Positions 15,574-23,963 of a stretch of 64,000 nt of DNA are shown in pieces (within the stretch, counting starts at the first letter, position 1; each line of letters starts with the position of its first letter). This DNA is from an uncultured Microbacteriaceae bacterium. GTDB lineage: Bacteria > Actinomycetota > Actinomycetes > Actinomycetales > Microbacteriaceae. A program made the translations under genes and the position numbers. Where the stretch lies: NCBI GenBank assembly GCA_947487835.1, contig CANKXX010000002.1:310001-374000 (forward strand). The letters run 5' to 3'. The notes under the pieces were generated by a model. That model saw nothing but the letters and a program-made list of their open reading frames with translations, was not told the origin of the DNA and made no database searches.

Positions 15574-17625
15574 GTGAACCGCAACCTCTCGAAGATCGCC
15601 GTGCCCGTCGGGGTCGTGGGCATCGTCCTGCTGCTCGTCGTGCCCGTGCCGGCGTGGCTGCTCGACATCCTCATCATCCTGAACGTGCTGCTCGCGCTCA
15701 CGATCCTGCTGACCACCATGTTCGTGCGGAAGCCGCTCGACTTCTCGGTGTTCCCGTCGCTGCTGCTGGTCGCGACACTGTTCCGCCTCGGCCTGAACGT
15801 CGCGTCGACCCGCCTCGTGCTGGGTGACGGCTTCGCGGGGGCGGTCATCGAGGCCTTCGGGCACGTGGCCGTCGACGGCTCCATCGTCATCGGCTCGGTG
15901 ATCTTCCTGATCCTGGTCGTCATCCAGTTCGTCGTCGTCACCAAGGGCGCGGAGCGCGTCGCCGAGGTGGGCGCCCGCTTCACCCTCGATGCCATGCCGG
16001 GCAAGCAGATGGCCATCGACGCGGACCTCAACGCCGGCCTGATCACGGACACCCAGGCTCGTGAGCGCCGCGCGGAGGTCTCGGCGGAGGCCGACTTCTA
16101 CGGCGCCATGGACGGCGCGTCGAAGTTCGTGAAGGGCGACGCGATCGCGGGCATCCTGATCATCATCATCAACCTGGTCGGCGGCCTCGCCATCGGCATG
16201 CTCCAGCGCGGCATGGAGATCGGCGAGGCGCTCAACCACTACGGCATCCTCACCATCGGCGACGGCCTGGTGACCCAGATCCCCGCGCTGCTCATGGCCG
16301 TGTCCACCGGCATGATCGTCACCCGCGCGAACGCCGAGTCCGACATGGGCTCGACCGCCGCGACCCAGCTCACCCAGTCGCGCACCGCGCTGCTCATCGC
16401 GGGCGTCGCCGCCATCGCGATGGCGTTCATCCCCGGCATGCCGATCCTGCCGTTCGTGATCGTCGGCATCGCGCTCATCGTCATCGCCCAGCGCGTCAAG
16501 GCCAAGGAGAAGGCGGAGGCGGAGGCCGCCCGCGCCGCCGCGGAGGCCGAGGCCGTGGTCGCCCCGAGCGAGACCACCGAGGACCTCATCGAGCAGATGC
16601 GGGTGCACGCGCTCGAGATCCTGCTCGCGCCCGACCTCGTCGACATGGTCTCCGGGGCGTCGGACGACCTCCTCGGCCGGGTGCGCGCCCTGCGCCGCAA
16701 GGTCGCCATGGAGCTCGGCGTCGTGGTGCCCCCGGTTCGCACGCGGGACAGCGTCGAGCTGCCCCCGTCGACCTACGCCATCCGCATCGCCGGCGTCGAG
16801 GCCGGCCGCGGCACCGCCCCGGGCGGGCGCGTGCTCGCGCTCGGCGACGCGCTCGACGCGCTGCCCGGCACCCCGACCGTCGAGCCCGTGTTCGGCCTCG
16901 CCGGCAAGTGGGTCCCGGCGGAGTTGCGGCACAGCGCCGAGCTCACGGGTGCCACCGTCATCGACCGCGTCTCGGTGCTCGTCACCCACCTCTCGTCCGT
17001 CATCGGCAACAACGCCGCCCGCCTGCTCAGCCGCGAGGACGTCCGCGTGCTCGCCGAGGGCGTGAAGCAGGTCAACCCGTCCGCCATCGAGGACCTCGTG
17101 CCCGGCATGCTCTCCCTCGCCGAGCTGCAGCGCGTGCTGCAGGGCCTGCTGTCGGAGCAGATCCCCATCAACGACCTCGGCCGGATCTGCGAGGCGCTCA
17201 CGCTGCGCGCCCGGGTGTCGACCGATCCCGAGGGCCTCATCGAGTCCGCCCGCCAGGCGCTGGGGCCGGTGCTCGCCGCCCAGCACCTCGACGGCGACAT
17301 CCTGCGCGTCATCATGATCGACCCCGGGCTGGAGCAGTCGATGCTCGAGGGCCTGCGGCCGAGCGAGCAGGGCACCCAGATCCTGCTCGACGCGACGCGC
17401 ATCGAGGTCATCCTCGGCTCCCTGCGCACCGCGGTCGGAAACGTTGAGGCGAACGGGCTGAGCGCCGTGCTCGTCTGCGCGCCCGCGCTGCGCCCGGCGA
17501 TCCGGCGCCTAGTGTCGGCGCAGACCGGCGGACTCCCCGTACTGTCCTACCAGGAGGCCACGGCGTCCAACGTGAAGATCGAGACCGTGGGGGTGGTCCG
17601 TGCACACGACACGATTGCGGCTTGA
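15574..17625 (+). CDS. flhA: Flagellar export protein FlhA
   Basis: 683 residues. The N-terminal half has about eight membrane helices with the conserved FHIPEP-type region (FRLGLNVASTRLVL, GARFTLDAMPGKQMAIDADLNAGLI, ADFYGAMDGASKFVKGDAIAGILI). The cytoplasmic C-terminal half carries VPPVRTRDSVELPPSTYAIRI, LAGKWVPAELRHSAELTGATVIDRVSVLVTHLS and the RRLVSAQTGGLPVLSYQE end. It forms the export nonamer and docks cargo-chaperone complexes. Its 3' end overlaps the flhF-like start by 26 bases, showing tight coupling. Confidence 0.97.
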   Translation: MNRNLSKIAVPVGVVGIVLLLVVPVPAWLLDILIILNVLLALTILLTTMFVRKPLDFSVFPSLLLVATLFRLGLNVASTRLVLGDGFAGAVIEAFGHVAVDGSIVIGSVIFLILVVIQFVVVTKGAERVAEVGARFTLDAMPGKQMAIDADLNAGLITDTQARERRAEVSAEADFYGAMDGASKFVKGDAIAGILIIIINLVGGLAIGMLQRGMEIGEALNHYGILTIGDGLVTQIPALLMAVSTGMIVTRANAESDMGSTAATQLTQSRTALLIAGVAAIAMAFIPGMPILPFVIVGIALIVIAQRVKAKEKAEAEAARAAAEAEAVVAPSETTEDLIEQMRVHALEILLAPDLVDMVSGASDDLLGRVRALRRKVAMELGVVVPPVRTRDSVELPPSTYAIRIAGVEAGRGTAPGGRVLALGDALDALPGTPTVEPVFGLAGKWVPAELRHSAELTGATVIDRVSVLVTHLSSVIGNNAARLLSREDVRVLAEGVKQVNPSAIEDLVPGMLSLAELQRVLQGLLSEQIPINDLGRICEALTLRARVSTDPEGLIESARQALGPVLAAQHLDGDILRVIMIDPGLEQSMLEGLRPSEQGTQILLDATRIEVILGSLRTAVGNVEANGLSAVLVCAPALRPAIRRLVSAQTGGLPVLSYQEATASNVKIETVGVVRAHDTIAA

Positions 17626-18661
17626 GGGTAAGAGCATCGAGGAGCTCCAGGCGCGCGTGCTCGCCGAGCACGGCCCGTCGGCGCGCATCGTCGCGGCCGA
17701 GCGCATCACGGTCGGCGGCGTGGGCGGCTTCTTCGCGAAGCGGCACTTCGAGGTCAGCGTGGAGATCGGCGTCCCGACCGCGACGGGGTCGCGCGTGGTG
17801 ATCGACGCCCCGACGAGGGTCGGCATCGCCGCGCTGCTCGAGGACGCCGAGGAGCAGGAGGCCGCGCTGCAGCTGGGCACCGGTGGAGGTGCCGCGCGTG
17901 CTGGTGCCTCTGGTGCTGCTGGTGTCGCCCGTGGTGCCGGTGGTGCCGGTGCTGCCGCGTCCGGCTCCTCTTCCGCGCCGGCTGCCGACGCGGCGCCGGA
18001 CCAGGGCACCGTCCCTCGGCACGACGTGCCGCAGCCCGTGCTGGGGATCGACGACTCCGTGCCGTCGACCCGCACGCATGCCTTCGCCGAGCTGCTCGAC
18101 GACCTCTCCTACAACGCGCCGTCGCCGGCGACCCCGGCGCACGCGGATCCGATCGCTGGGCGCACGCCGGGCCCGGAGAGCACGACGCTGCTGCCCGTGC
18201 CGGCCCCGCTGAGCCGGCCCGGGGACCTCGTTCTCGTCGTCGGCCTCCCGGCCGACGCCCTCTCCGTCGCCACGGCCATGGCCGCCTCGGTGGGCTCGAC
18301 CTCGGTGGGCGCCGCAGGCTCCGCGCCCGGCGCGAACCGCGTCGACGACCGCCGCGGCGCCCTCGCCGCCCGCGCCCTGGCCGTGGAGCGCGGCGAGAGC
18401 GTCCTCGTGGCGTGCGGCTGGGCCGCGGATGTGCCCGCCGTGCTCGCGGCGGTGCGGCCGGACCAGCTCTGGGTCGCCGTGGACGCGGGGCGCAAGCCGG
18501 AGGACACCGCCCGCTGGGTCGCCGCGGTGGCGTCCGCGGTGCCGATCGACGCCCTCGCCACGGTCGGCTCGGCGGCGACCACGACGCCGGAGACCGTCGA
18601 GGAGCTCGGCCTCCCCATCGGCTGGGTCGACGACCGCCCGGCCACCAGCCGCGCCGCCTGA
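17600..18661 (+). CDS. FlhF-like protein with no P-loop (probable pseudo-GTPase)
   Basis: 353 residues. The N-terminus matches the FlhF B-domain start (TTRLRLEGKSIEELQARVLAEHGPSARIVAAERITVGG, then FFAKRHFEVSVEI). A ~110-residue Ala/Gly/Ser/Pro-rich linker follows. The C-terminal part keeps an FlhF-like G-domain outline: GDLVLVVGLPADALSVATAMAASVG where GPTGVGKTTT is expected, and PIDALATVGSAATTTPETVEELGLPIGWVDDRPAT in place of the usual FTKLDE...GLPVSYVTTGQ end. The Walker A lysine and the DTAG motif are absent, so GTP binding is unlikely. The gene lies between flhA and csrA, where flhF is often found. Confidence 0.75.
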   Translation: MHTTRLRLEGKSIEELQARVLAEHGPSARIVAAERITVGGVGGFFAKRHFEVSVEIGVPTATGSRVVIDAPTRVGIAALLEDAEEQEAALQLGTGGGAARAGASGAAGVARGAGGAGAAASGSSSAPAADAAPDQGTVPRHDVPQPVLGIDDSVPSTRTHAFAELLDDLSYNAPSPATPAHADPIAGRTPGPESTTLLPVPAPLSRPGDLVLVVGLPADALSVATAMAASVGSTSVGAAGSAPGANRVDDRRGALAARALAVERGESVLVACGWAADVPAVLAAVRPDQLWVAVDAGRKPEDTARWVAAVASAVPIDALATVGSAATTTPETVEELGLPIGWVDDRPATSRAA

Positions 18662-18738
18662 GGCTCCTGCTGCCCCGCTGTGTCTCCCGACGGGGCGGCC
18701 CGGAGCGCGGCGCCCATCCGCGCGCGGCCGTGCTGCGA

Positions 18739-18744
18739 TAGGCT
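18739..18744 (+). promoter_or_regulatory. Candidate -10 for leaderless csrA transcript
   Basis: TAGGCT, then six bases, then the csrA ATG at 18751. With a usual +1 six to seven bases after the -10, transcription would begin at the A of ATG. No Shine-Dalgarno sequence is present. The -35 is not recognisable. The same layout is seen before the PASTA kinase, the prenyl synthase and yggT. Confidence 0.5.
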
Positions 18745-18750
18745 GACCGG

Positions 18751-19011
18751 ATGCTGGTGCTGACACGCAAGGCGGGGGAGCGGGTGCTCATCGGTGACGA
18801 CATCGTCATCACGGTGCTCGACGCGCGTGGAGACGGAATCAGAATCGGCATCGACGCCCCACGCGGCGTCACCATTCAGCGGGAAGAGGTCGTCAAGGCC
18901 GTGACCGAGGCGAACGTCGCGGCCGCCGCCGCTCCCGCCGACGCCGAGGACCGCATCCGCGCGGCTCTGCTCGGTCGCCCGCAGGCTGCCCCGCCCGCCG
19001 ACGCCTCTTAA
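18751..19011 (+). CDS. csrA: Carbon storage regulator CsrA
   Basis: 86 residues. The first ~55 are canonical CsrA (MLVLTRKAGERVLIGDDIVITVLD, GIRIGIDAPRGVTIQREEVV). It is a dimeric RNA-binding protein that blocks or alters translation at GGA-containing sites; in flagellated Gram-positives it controls flagellin synthesis and is held by FliW. No fliW is in this window. The C-terminus adds ~30 Ala-rich residues. The gene may start leaderless. Its stop TAA lies in the first unit of a 17-bp repeat ladder that runs ~190 bp downstream. Confidence 0.96.
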   Translation: MLVLTRKAGERVLIGDDIVITVLDARGDGIRIGIDAPRGVTIQREEVVKAVTEANVAAAAAPADAEDRIRAALLGRPQAAPPADAS

Positions 19012-19207
19012 GCGCCCCGACGCCTCCTGAGCGCCGACGCCTCCTGAGCTCCAGGGCCTCCTGACCACGGTCGCCTCCTGAGCTCCAGGGCCTCCTGACC
19101 ACGGTCGCCTCCTGAGCTTCAAGGCCTCCTGACCGCCGACGCCTCCTGAGCTTCAGGGCCTCCTGACCACGGTCGCCGCCTGACCGCGGTCACCTTCTGA
19201 CGACCAC
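19002..19207 (+). repeat. Tandem 17-bp ladder starting in the csrA stop codon
   Basis: About twelve units. The first (CGCCTCTTAAGCG) contains the csrA stop TAA. From 19021 the units are 17 bp with core GCCTCCTGA. From 19038 they alternate CGCCTCCTGAGCTCCAG and GGCCTCCTGACCACGGT, giving a 34-bp higher-order period (19038, 19072, 19106, 19140, 19174). Each unit carries TGA, and because 17 is not a multiple of three, stops fall in all three forward frames. There are no spacers, so this is not CRISPR. Confidence 0.85.
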
Positions 19208-19517
19208 GCTCGGCTCGCGCGCGCGGTTCGCAATTCAGGAGATCCGCACCCTGCCCTGTGCGCAATTCAGGAGATCCGCACCCTGCCTCGTTCGCAAGTC
19301 AGGAGATCCGTCGCGACACGCCGTTCAGGAGCCGCGACACGCCGGATGACCGACGCGATCTCCTGAATTGCGCACGTGGCTCCCAGGCCCGAGCCTGAAT
19401 CCTGAACCGGCGCCCGGGACAGAACCCAAGCAGCCCGCTCGCACCCAGCCCGCTCGCACCCACTCGCACCCCACCCCACCCCACACCACCCCCCACCTCG
19501 CGGAGGGCGCACGCGCA
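19208..19517. repeat. 32-bp direct repeats, inverted copy and C-rich tail (copy 1 of a two-copy element)
   Basis: CGCAATTCAG starts at 19229 and 19261, and a variant CGCAAGTCAG at 19293, each 32 bp apart and followed by GAGATCCGCACCCTG or similar. GATCTCCTGAATTGCGCAC (19357-19375) is a perfect 19-bp inverted copy of 19258-19276. GCGACACGCCG occurs twice in between (about 19312 and 19333). The rest up to the parA stop is C-rich, with AGCCCGCTCGCACC repeated near 19432 and 19447. No gene is seen here. Confidence 0.75.
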
Positions 19518-20336
19518 CTACGCGCGGGAGGATGCGGCGTAGTCGCCGATCTTCGCGGTGCGCGCGACGTGCTCGAGCAGCGCGTCGAAGTGTCCCGCCA
19601 TCTCCTCGGCGCTCTCGCCGGGCCAGGCGTGCAGCGGCTTCGCCGCGCCTTGCGCCTGCTGCAGCGACGTGCGCTCCGGCAGCAGGGGGGCGAGCACGAG
19701 CGGGCCGAACATGTCGCGCAGTTCCGTGATGCGGTACTGGTGCTCGATCGACTGCTCGCGCACGCGGTTCACGATGATGCCGAGCGGCTGCAGGCGCGGC
19801 GACAGTCCACGGCGGATCTCCTCGATCGCGCGGAGGGCCCGGTCGGCTGCCGCGACGGAGAACAGGCCGGGCTCGGTCACCACGGCGACGCGGTCGCTCG
19901 CGGCCCACGCGGTGCGGGTGAGCGCGTTGAGCGACGGAGCGCAGTCGATGAGCACGAGGTCGTAGTCGGCCTCGACGTGCGCGAGCGCGCCCTCGAGCTT
20001 CCAGATGTCTCGGACGCTCGGGCGGGGACCGTCGAAGGTGATGGCGGACGGGCTGCCGATGAGCACGTCGATCGTGCCGGAGCTGTCCCGGGTCCAGCCG
20101 CTCGGCGTGATGGCCCGGCGCACGACCTTCGCCTTGGGGGAGGAGAGCACGTCCGCGACCGTGAGCCGGCCGGTGACGTCGATGTCCATCCCCGTCGACA
20201 GGTCCGACTGCGGGTCGAGGTCCACAACGAGCGTCCGGAGGTCCTTCGCGAGTGCTGCGGATGCGAGCCCCAGGGTCACCGTCGTCTTGCCGACACCGCC
20301 CTTGAGGGAGCTGACGCTGAGTACATGCACGGCCAT
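19518..20336 (-). CDS. Orphan ParA/MinD-type ATPase
   Basis: 272 residues. A deviant Walker A, SLKGGVGKTTVTLGLASAAL, lies near the N-terminus. Walker A' and B elements are LVVDLDPQSDLSTGMD and YDLVLIDCAPSLNALTRTAW. Such ATPases position or segregate cargo using ATP-dependent DNA or membrane binding. No parB is adjacent, so it is not the standard chromosomal parAB pair. The ATG at 20336 has AAGG upstream. It is divergent from pyruvate carboxylase. Its closeness to the flagellar block could suggest a polar-positioning job such as FlhG/MinD2, but the sequence resembles ParA more than FlhG, so the role is open. Confidence 0.88.
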   Translation of the reverse strand: MAVHVLSVSSLKGGVGKTTVTLGLASAALAKDLRTLVVDLDPQSDLSTGMDIDVTGRLTVADVLSSPKAKVVRRAITPSGWTRDSSGTIDVLIGSPSAITFDGPRPSVRDIWKLEGALAHVEADYDLVLIDCAPSLNALTRTAWAASDRVAVVTEPGLFSVAAADRALRAIEEIRRGLSPRLQPLGIIVNRVREQSIEHQYRITELRDMFGPLVLAPLLPERTSLQQAQGAAKPLHAWPGESAEEMAGHFDALLEHVARTAKIGDYAASSRA

Positions 20337-20404
20337 ACGTTACCTTCAGTAATCTAAGGACACCTAAACGCCCCGTTGACGGCGGTTCCGGTCGAAAGGC
20401 ATGA

Positions 20405-23400
20405 ATGTTCTCGAAAATCCTCGTAGCGAACCGCGGCGAAATCGCCATCCGGGCTTTCCGCGCCGCAGTCGAACTGGGGGCGAGGACGGTTGCCGTCTTC
20501 CCCTATGAGGACCGCAACTCGCTCCATCGTCTGAAGGCGGACGAGGCGTACCAGATCGGCGAGGAGGGGCACCCGGTCCGGGCGTACCTCGACGTGGACG
20601 AGATCATCCGCGTCGCCCGGGAGAGCGGCGCCGACGCGATCTACCCCGGCTACGGCTTCCTCTCCGAGAACCCGGAGCTGGCCGAGGCCGCGGCCCGTGC
20701 GGGCATCACCTTCATCGGCCCCGGCGCGGACGTGCTGCGCATGGCCGGCAACAAGGTCACCGCGAAGGAGCGCGCCATCGCGGCGGGCGTCCCGGTGCTC
20801 AAGTCCACCGAGCCCTCGCGCGACGTCGAAAAGCTCCTGGCCGAGGCCGCCGACATCGGCTTCCCCATTTTCGCCAAGGCGGTCGCCGGCGGCGGCGGGC
20901 GCGGCATGCGCCGCGTTGAGAAGCCCGAGGACCTGCGCGACGCCCTCGTGGCCGCGATGCGCGAGGCGGACAGCGCCTTCGGCGACCCCACCATGTTCCT
21001 CGAGCAGGCCGTGCTGCGTCCCCGGCACATCGAGGTGCAGATCCTCGCCGACGCCACCGGCGAGACCGTCCACCTGTTCGAGCGCGACTGCTCCGTGCAG
21101 CGCCGGCACCAGAAGGTCGTCGAGATCGCCCCCGCGCCGAACCTCGACGAGAGCGTGCGCCAGGCGATGTACCGGGATGCCGTCGCCTTCGCCAGGAGCA
21201 TCGGCTACGTGAACGCCGGAACGGTCGAGTTCCTGCTCGACACGGCGGGGGAGCGCGCCGGACAGCACGTGTTCATCGAGATGAACCCGCGCATCCAGGT
21301 GGAGCACACGGTGACCGAGGAGGTCACCGACGTCGACCTCGTCCAGTCCCAGATGCGCATCGCGTCCGGCGAGACCCTGGAGCGGCTCGGCCTGCAGCAG
21401 AGCGACCTGCACCTGCGCGGCGCCGCCCTGCAGACCCGCATCACGACCGAGGACCCGGCGGCCAACTTCCGCCCGGACACCGGCAAGATCACGACCTACC
21501 GCTCGCCCGGCGGCGCGGGCATCCGCATCGACGGCGGAACCGTGGCCACTGGCGCGCAGATCAGCCCGCACTTCGACTCGATGCTCGCGAAGCTCACCTG
21601 CCGCGGGCGCGACTTCCCGGCGGCCGTCACCCGCGCCAAGCGCGCCCTCGCCGAGTTCCGCATCCGCGGCGTCTCCACGAACATCCCGTTCCTGCAGGCC
21701 GTGCTCGACGACCCCTCGTTCGCGAAGGGCGACCTCAGCACCTCCTTCATCGAGGAGCGGCCGAACCTGGTCCGCAGCAACATCTCGAAGGACCGCGGCA
21801 CGAAGATCGTCAACTGGCTCGCCGACGTGACGGTGAACCAGCCCAACGGCGCCCGCCCCACGACGTCCGTGCCGAAGGACAAGCTCCCCGCGCTCGACCT
21901 CGCCCAGCCCGCGCCGGCCGGATCCCGCCAGCGCCTGCTCGAGCTCGGCCCCGCCGGCTTCGCGAAGGCGCTGCGCGAGCAGACCGCCCTCGCCGTCACC
22001 GAGACGACGTTCCGCGACGCGCACCAGTCCCTGCTCGCGACCCGCGTGCGCACGAAGGACCTCCTCGCGGTCGCGCCGTACGTCGCGCGCGGCACGCCGG
22101 AGCTCCTGTCCGTCGAGGCCTGGGGCGGCGCGACCTACGACGTCGCCCTGCGCTTCCTCGGCGAGGACCCGTGGGAGCGCCTCGCGTCGCTGCGCGAGGC
22201 GCTGCCCAACATCGCGATTCAGATGCTTCTCCGCGGCCGCAACACGGTCGGTTACACGCCGTACCCGACCGAGGTGACGGACGCGTTCGTGCGCGAGGCC
22301 GCCTCGACCGGCGTGGACATCTTCCGCATCTTCGACGCCCTCAACGACGTGTCGCAGATGCGTCCGGCCATCGACTCCGTGCTCGCGACGGGCACCGCCG
22401 TCGCCGAGGTCGCCGTCTGCTACACCGGTGACCTGCTGAACCCGGCCGAGGACCTCTACACGCTCGACTACTACCTGCGGCTCGCCGACACCATCGTCGA
22501 GGCGGGCGCGCACGTGCTCGCGATCAAGGACATGGCCGGCCTGCTGCGGCCCGGTGCCGCGGAGAAGCTCGTCTCGGCGTTCCGCGAGCGCTTCGACGTG
22601 CCCGTGCACGTGCACACCCACGACACGGCGGGCGGCCAGCTGGCGACGCTGCTCGCGGCCAGCCGCGCCGGCGCCGACGCGGTTGACGTGGCGAGCGCGC
22701 CCATGGCGGGCACGACGAGCCAGCCCTCGTTCTCCGCCCTGGTCGCCGCGCTCGCGCACACCGAGCGCGACACCGGCATCTCGCTTCAGGCGGTGAGCGA
22801 CCTCGAGCCGTACTGGGAGTCCGTGCGGCACGTCTACAAGCCCTTCGAGTCCGGCCTGCCCGGGCCGACCGGCCGCGTCTACAAGCACGAGATCCCGGGG
22901 GGCCAGCTCTCCAACCTGCGCCAGCAGGCCATCGCGCTCGGCCTGGCCGACGACTTCGAGCTCATCGAGGACATGTACGCGGCGGCGAACGAGATCCTCG
23001 GCCGCATCCCCAAGGTCACGCCGTCCTCGAAGGTCGTCGGCGACCTCGCCCTGCAGCTCGCGGCGGCGCACGCCGACCCGAAGGACTTCGCCGAGAACCC
23101 GCAGAACTACGACATCCCGGACTCCGTGGTCGGCTTCATGGCGGGCGAGCTGGGCGACCTGCCCGGCGGCTGGCCCGAGCCGTTCCGCACCCGCGTGCTC
23201 GAGGGCCGCAACGTGCGCATCGCCGTGCAGGACATCTCGGACGAGGACCGCGAGGCCCTCGAGGGTCCGAGCGCCGACGTGCGCCGCGGCACCCTGAACC
23301 GTCTGCTCTTCCCGCAGCCCACCAAGCAGTTCCAGGAGGTGCGCGAGCTGTTCGGCGACCTCTCGGTCGTGGACACGGCCGACTACCTCTACGGTCTGCA

Positions 23401-23806
23401 GGCGGGTCAGGAGCACGTCGTGCGCATGGCGAAGGGCGTCGAGATGTTCATCGCGCTCGAGGCCGTGGGCGAGGCGGACGAGCGCGGCATGCGCACCGTC
23501 ATGACGAACGTCAACGGGCAGATCCGTCCCGTCTTCGTGCGCGACCGCGGCATCACGGTCGAGTCGAAGAGCGCCGAGAAGGCCGACCTGGGCAACCAGC
23601 GCCAGGTCGCCGCCCCGTTCTCTGGCGTCGTCACGCTGAAGGTCGAGGTGGGGGACACCGTCACCGCGGGCCAGCCCGTCGCGTCGATCGAGGCGATGAA
23701 GATGGAGGCCGCCATCACCACCGCGGTCGCCGGACGCGTCGCGCGGCTCGCTGTGCCGACGACCCAGCAGGTGGACGCGGGCGACCTGCTCGTCGTCATC
23801 GAGTAG
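20405..23806 (+). CDS. pyc: Pyruvate carboxylase
   Basis: 1133 residues, the full length for single-chain Pyc. It carboxylates pyruvate to oxaloacetate (anaplerosis). Domains: ATP-grasp biotin carboxylase at about 1-450 (ANRGEIAIRAFRAA, KAVAGGGGRGMRRVE, EMNPRIQVEHTVTEEVT); carboxyltransferase at about 530-810 (ETTFRDAHQSLLATRVRTKDL, DIFRIFDALND, VHVHTHDTAGGQL); a central PYC region; and a C-terminal biotinyl domain with EAMKMEA, biotin on Lys1099. ATG at 20405 has GAAAGG close upstream. A TTGACG near 20376 may be a -35. A hairpin overlaps the stop codon. Confidence 0.98.
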   Translation: MFSKILVANRGEIAIRAFRAAVELGARTVAVFPYEDRNSLHRLKADEAYQIGEEGHPVRAYLDVDEIIRVARESGADAIYPGYGFLSENPELAEAAARAGITFIGPGADVLRMAGNKVTAKERAIAAGVPVLKSTEPSRDVEKLLAEAADIGFPIFAKAVAGGGGRGMRRVEKPEDLRDALVAAMREADSAFGDPTMFLEQAVLRPRHIEVQILADATGETVHLFERDCSVQRRHQKVVEIAPAPNLDESVRQAMYRDAVAFARSIGYVNAGTVEFLLDTAGERAGQHVFIEMNPRIQVEHTVTEEVTDVDLVQSQMRIASGETLERLGLQQSDLHLRGAALQTRITTEDPAANFRPDTGKITTYRSPGGAGIRIDGGTVATGAQISPHFDSMLAKLTCRGRDFPAAVTRAKRALAEFRIRGVSTNIPFLQAVLDDPSFAKGDLSTSFIEERPNLVRSNISKDRGTKIVNWLADVTVNQPNGARPTTSVPKDKLPALDLAQPAPAGSRQRLLELGPAGFAKALREQTALAVTETTFRDAHQSLLATRVRTKDLLAVAPYVARGTPELLSVEAWGGATYDVALRFLGEDPWERLASLREALPNIAIQMLLRGRNTVGYTPYPTEVTDAFVREAASTGVDIFRIFDALNDVSQMRPAIDSVLATGTAVAEVAVCYTGDLLNPAEDLYTLDYYLRLADTIVEAGAHVLAIKDMAGLLRPGAAEKLVSAFRERFDVPVHVHTHDTAGGQLATLLAASRAGADAVDVASAPMAGTTSQPSFSALVAALAHTERDTGISLQAVSDLEPYWESVRHVYKPFESGLPGPTGRVYKHEIPGGQLSNLRQQAIALGLADDFELIEDMYAAANEILGRIPKVTPSSKVVGDLALQLAAAHADPKDFAENPQNYDIPDSVVGFMAGELGDLPGGWPEPFRTRVLEGRNVRIAVQDISDEDREALEGPSADVRRGTLNRLLFPQPTKQFQEVRELFGDLSVVDTADYLYGLQAGQEHVVRMAKGVEMFIALEAVGEADERGMRTVMTNVNGQIRPVFVRDRGITVESKSAEKADLGNQRQVAAPFSGVVTLKVEVGDTVTAGQPVASIEAMKMEAAITTAVAGRVARLAVPTTQQVDAGDLLVVIE

Positions 23807-23827
23807 GGCCGGGCCGGCCGCGGCCCT
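23805..23827 (+). terminator. Hairpin at the end of pyc
   Basis: AGGGCCG and CGGCCCT form a 7-bp perfect stem around a GC-rich 9-base loop. The left arm begins at the pyc stop codon. No U-tract follows. It is a possible terminator; the remaining ~135 bp before def shows no other clear element. Confidence 0.35.
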
Positions 23828-23963
23828 CCCGCCGCGTCAAGCAGGGCAGGGCGAGTCGGGCCGGCGCGCCCTCCTGTCCGCCCCACCGCGGCACGAGAAC
23901 GTGCCGCGCCGCACCGCACGTATCACCACGCACCACTCGCACCCGCACGAAGGAGCCACCGAA

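Noticed and set aside
19038-19207. 34-bp repeats resembling a CRISPR array
   Set aside because: Units are directly adjacent with no unique spacers and derive from 17-bp halves; no cas genes are nearby.
19470-19497. C-rich tract (CCCCACCCC repeats) as a G-quadruplex or origin element
   Set aside because: Only a loose pattern, with no DnaA boxes or AT-rich region; left as part of the repeat region.
20354-23416. About 1000-codon open frame on the strand opposite pyc
   Set aside because: It is a shadow of the GC-rich pyc codons; the product is low-complexity Arg/Gly/Glu/Asp with no family features.
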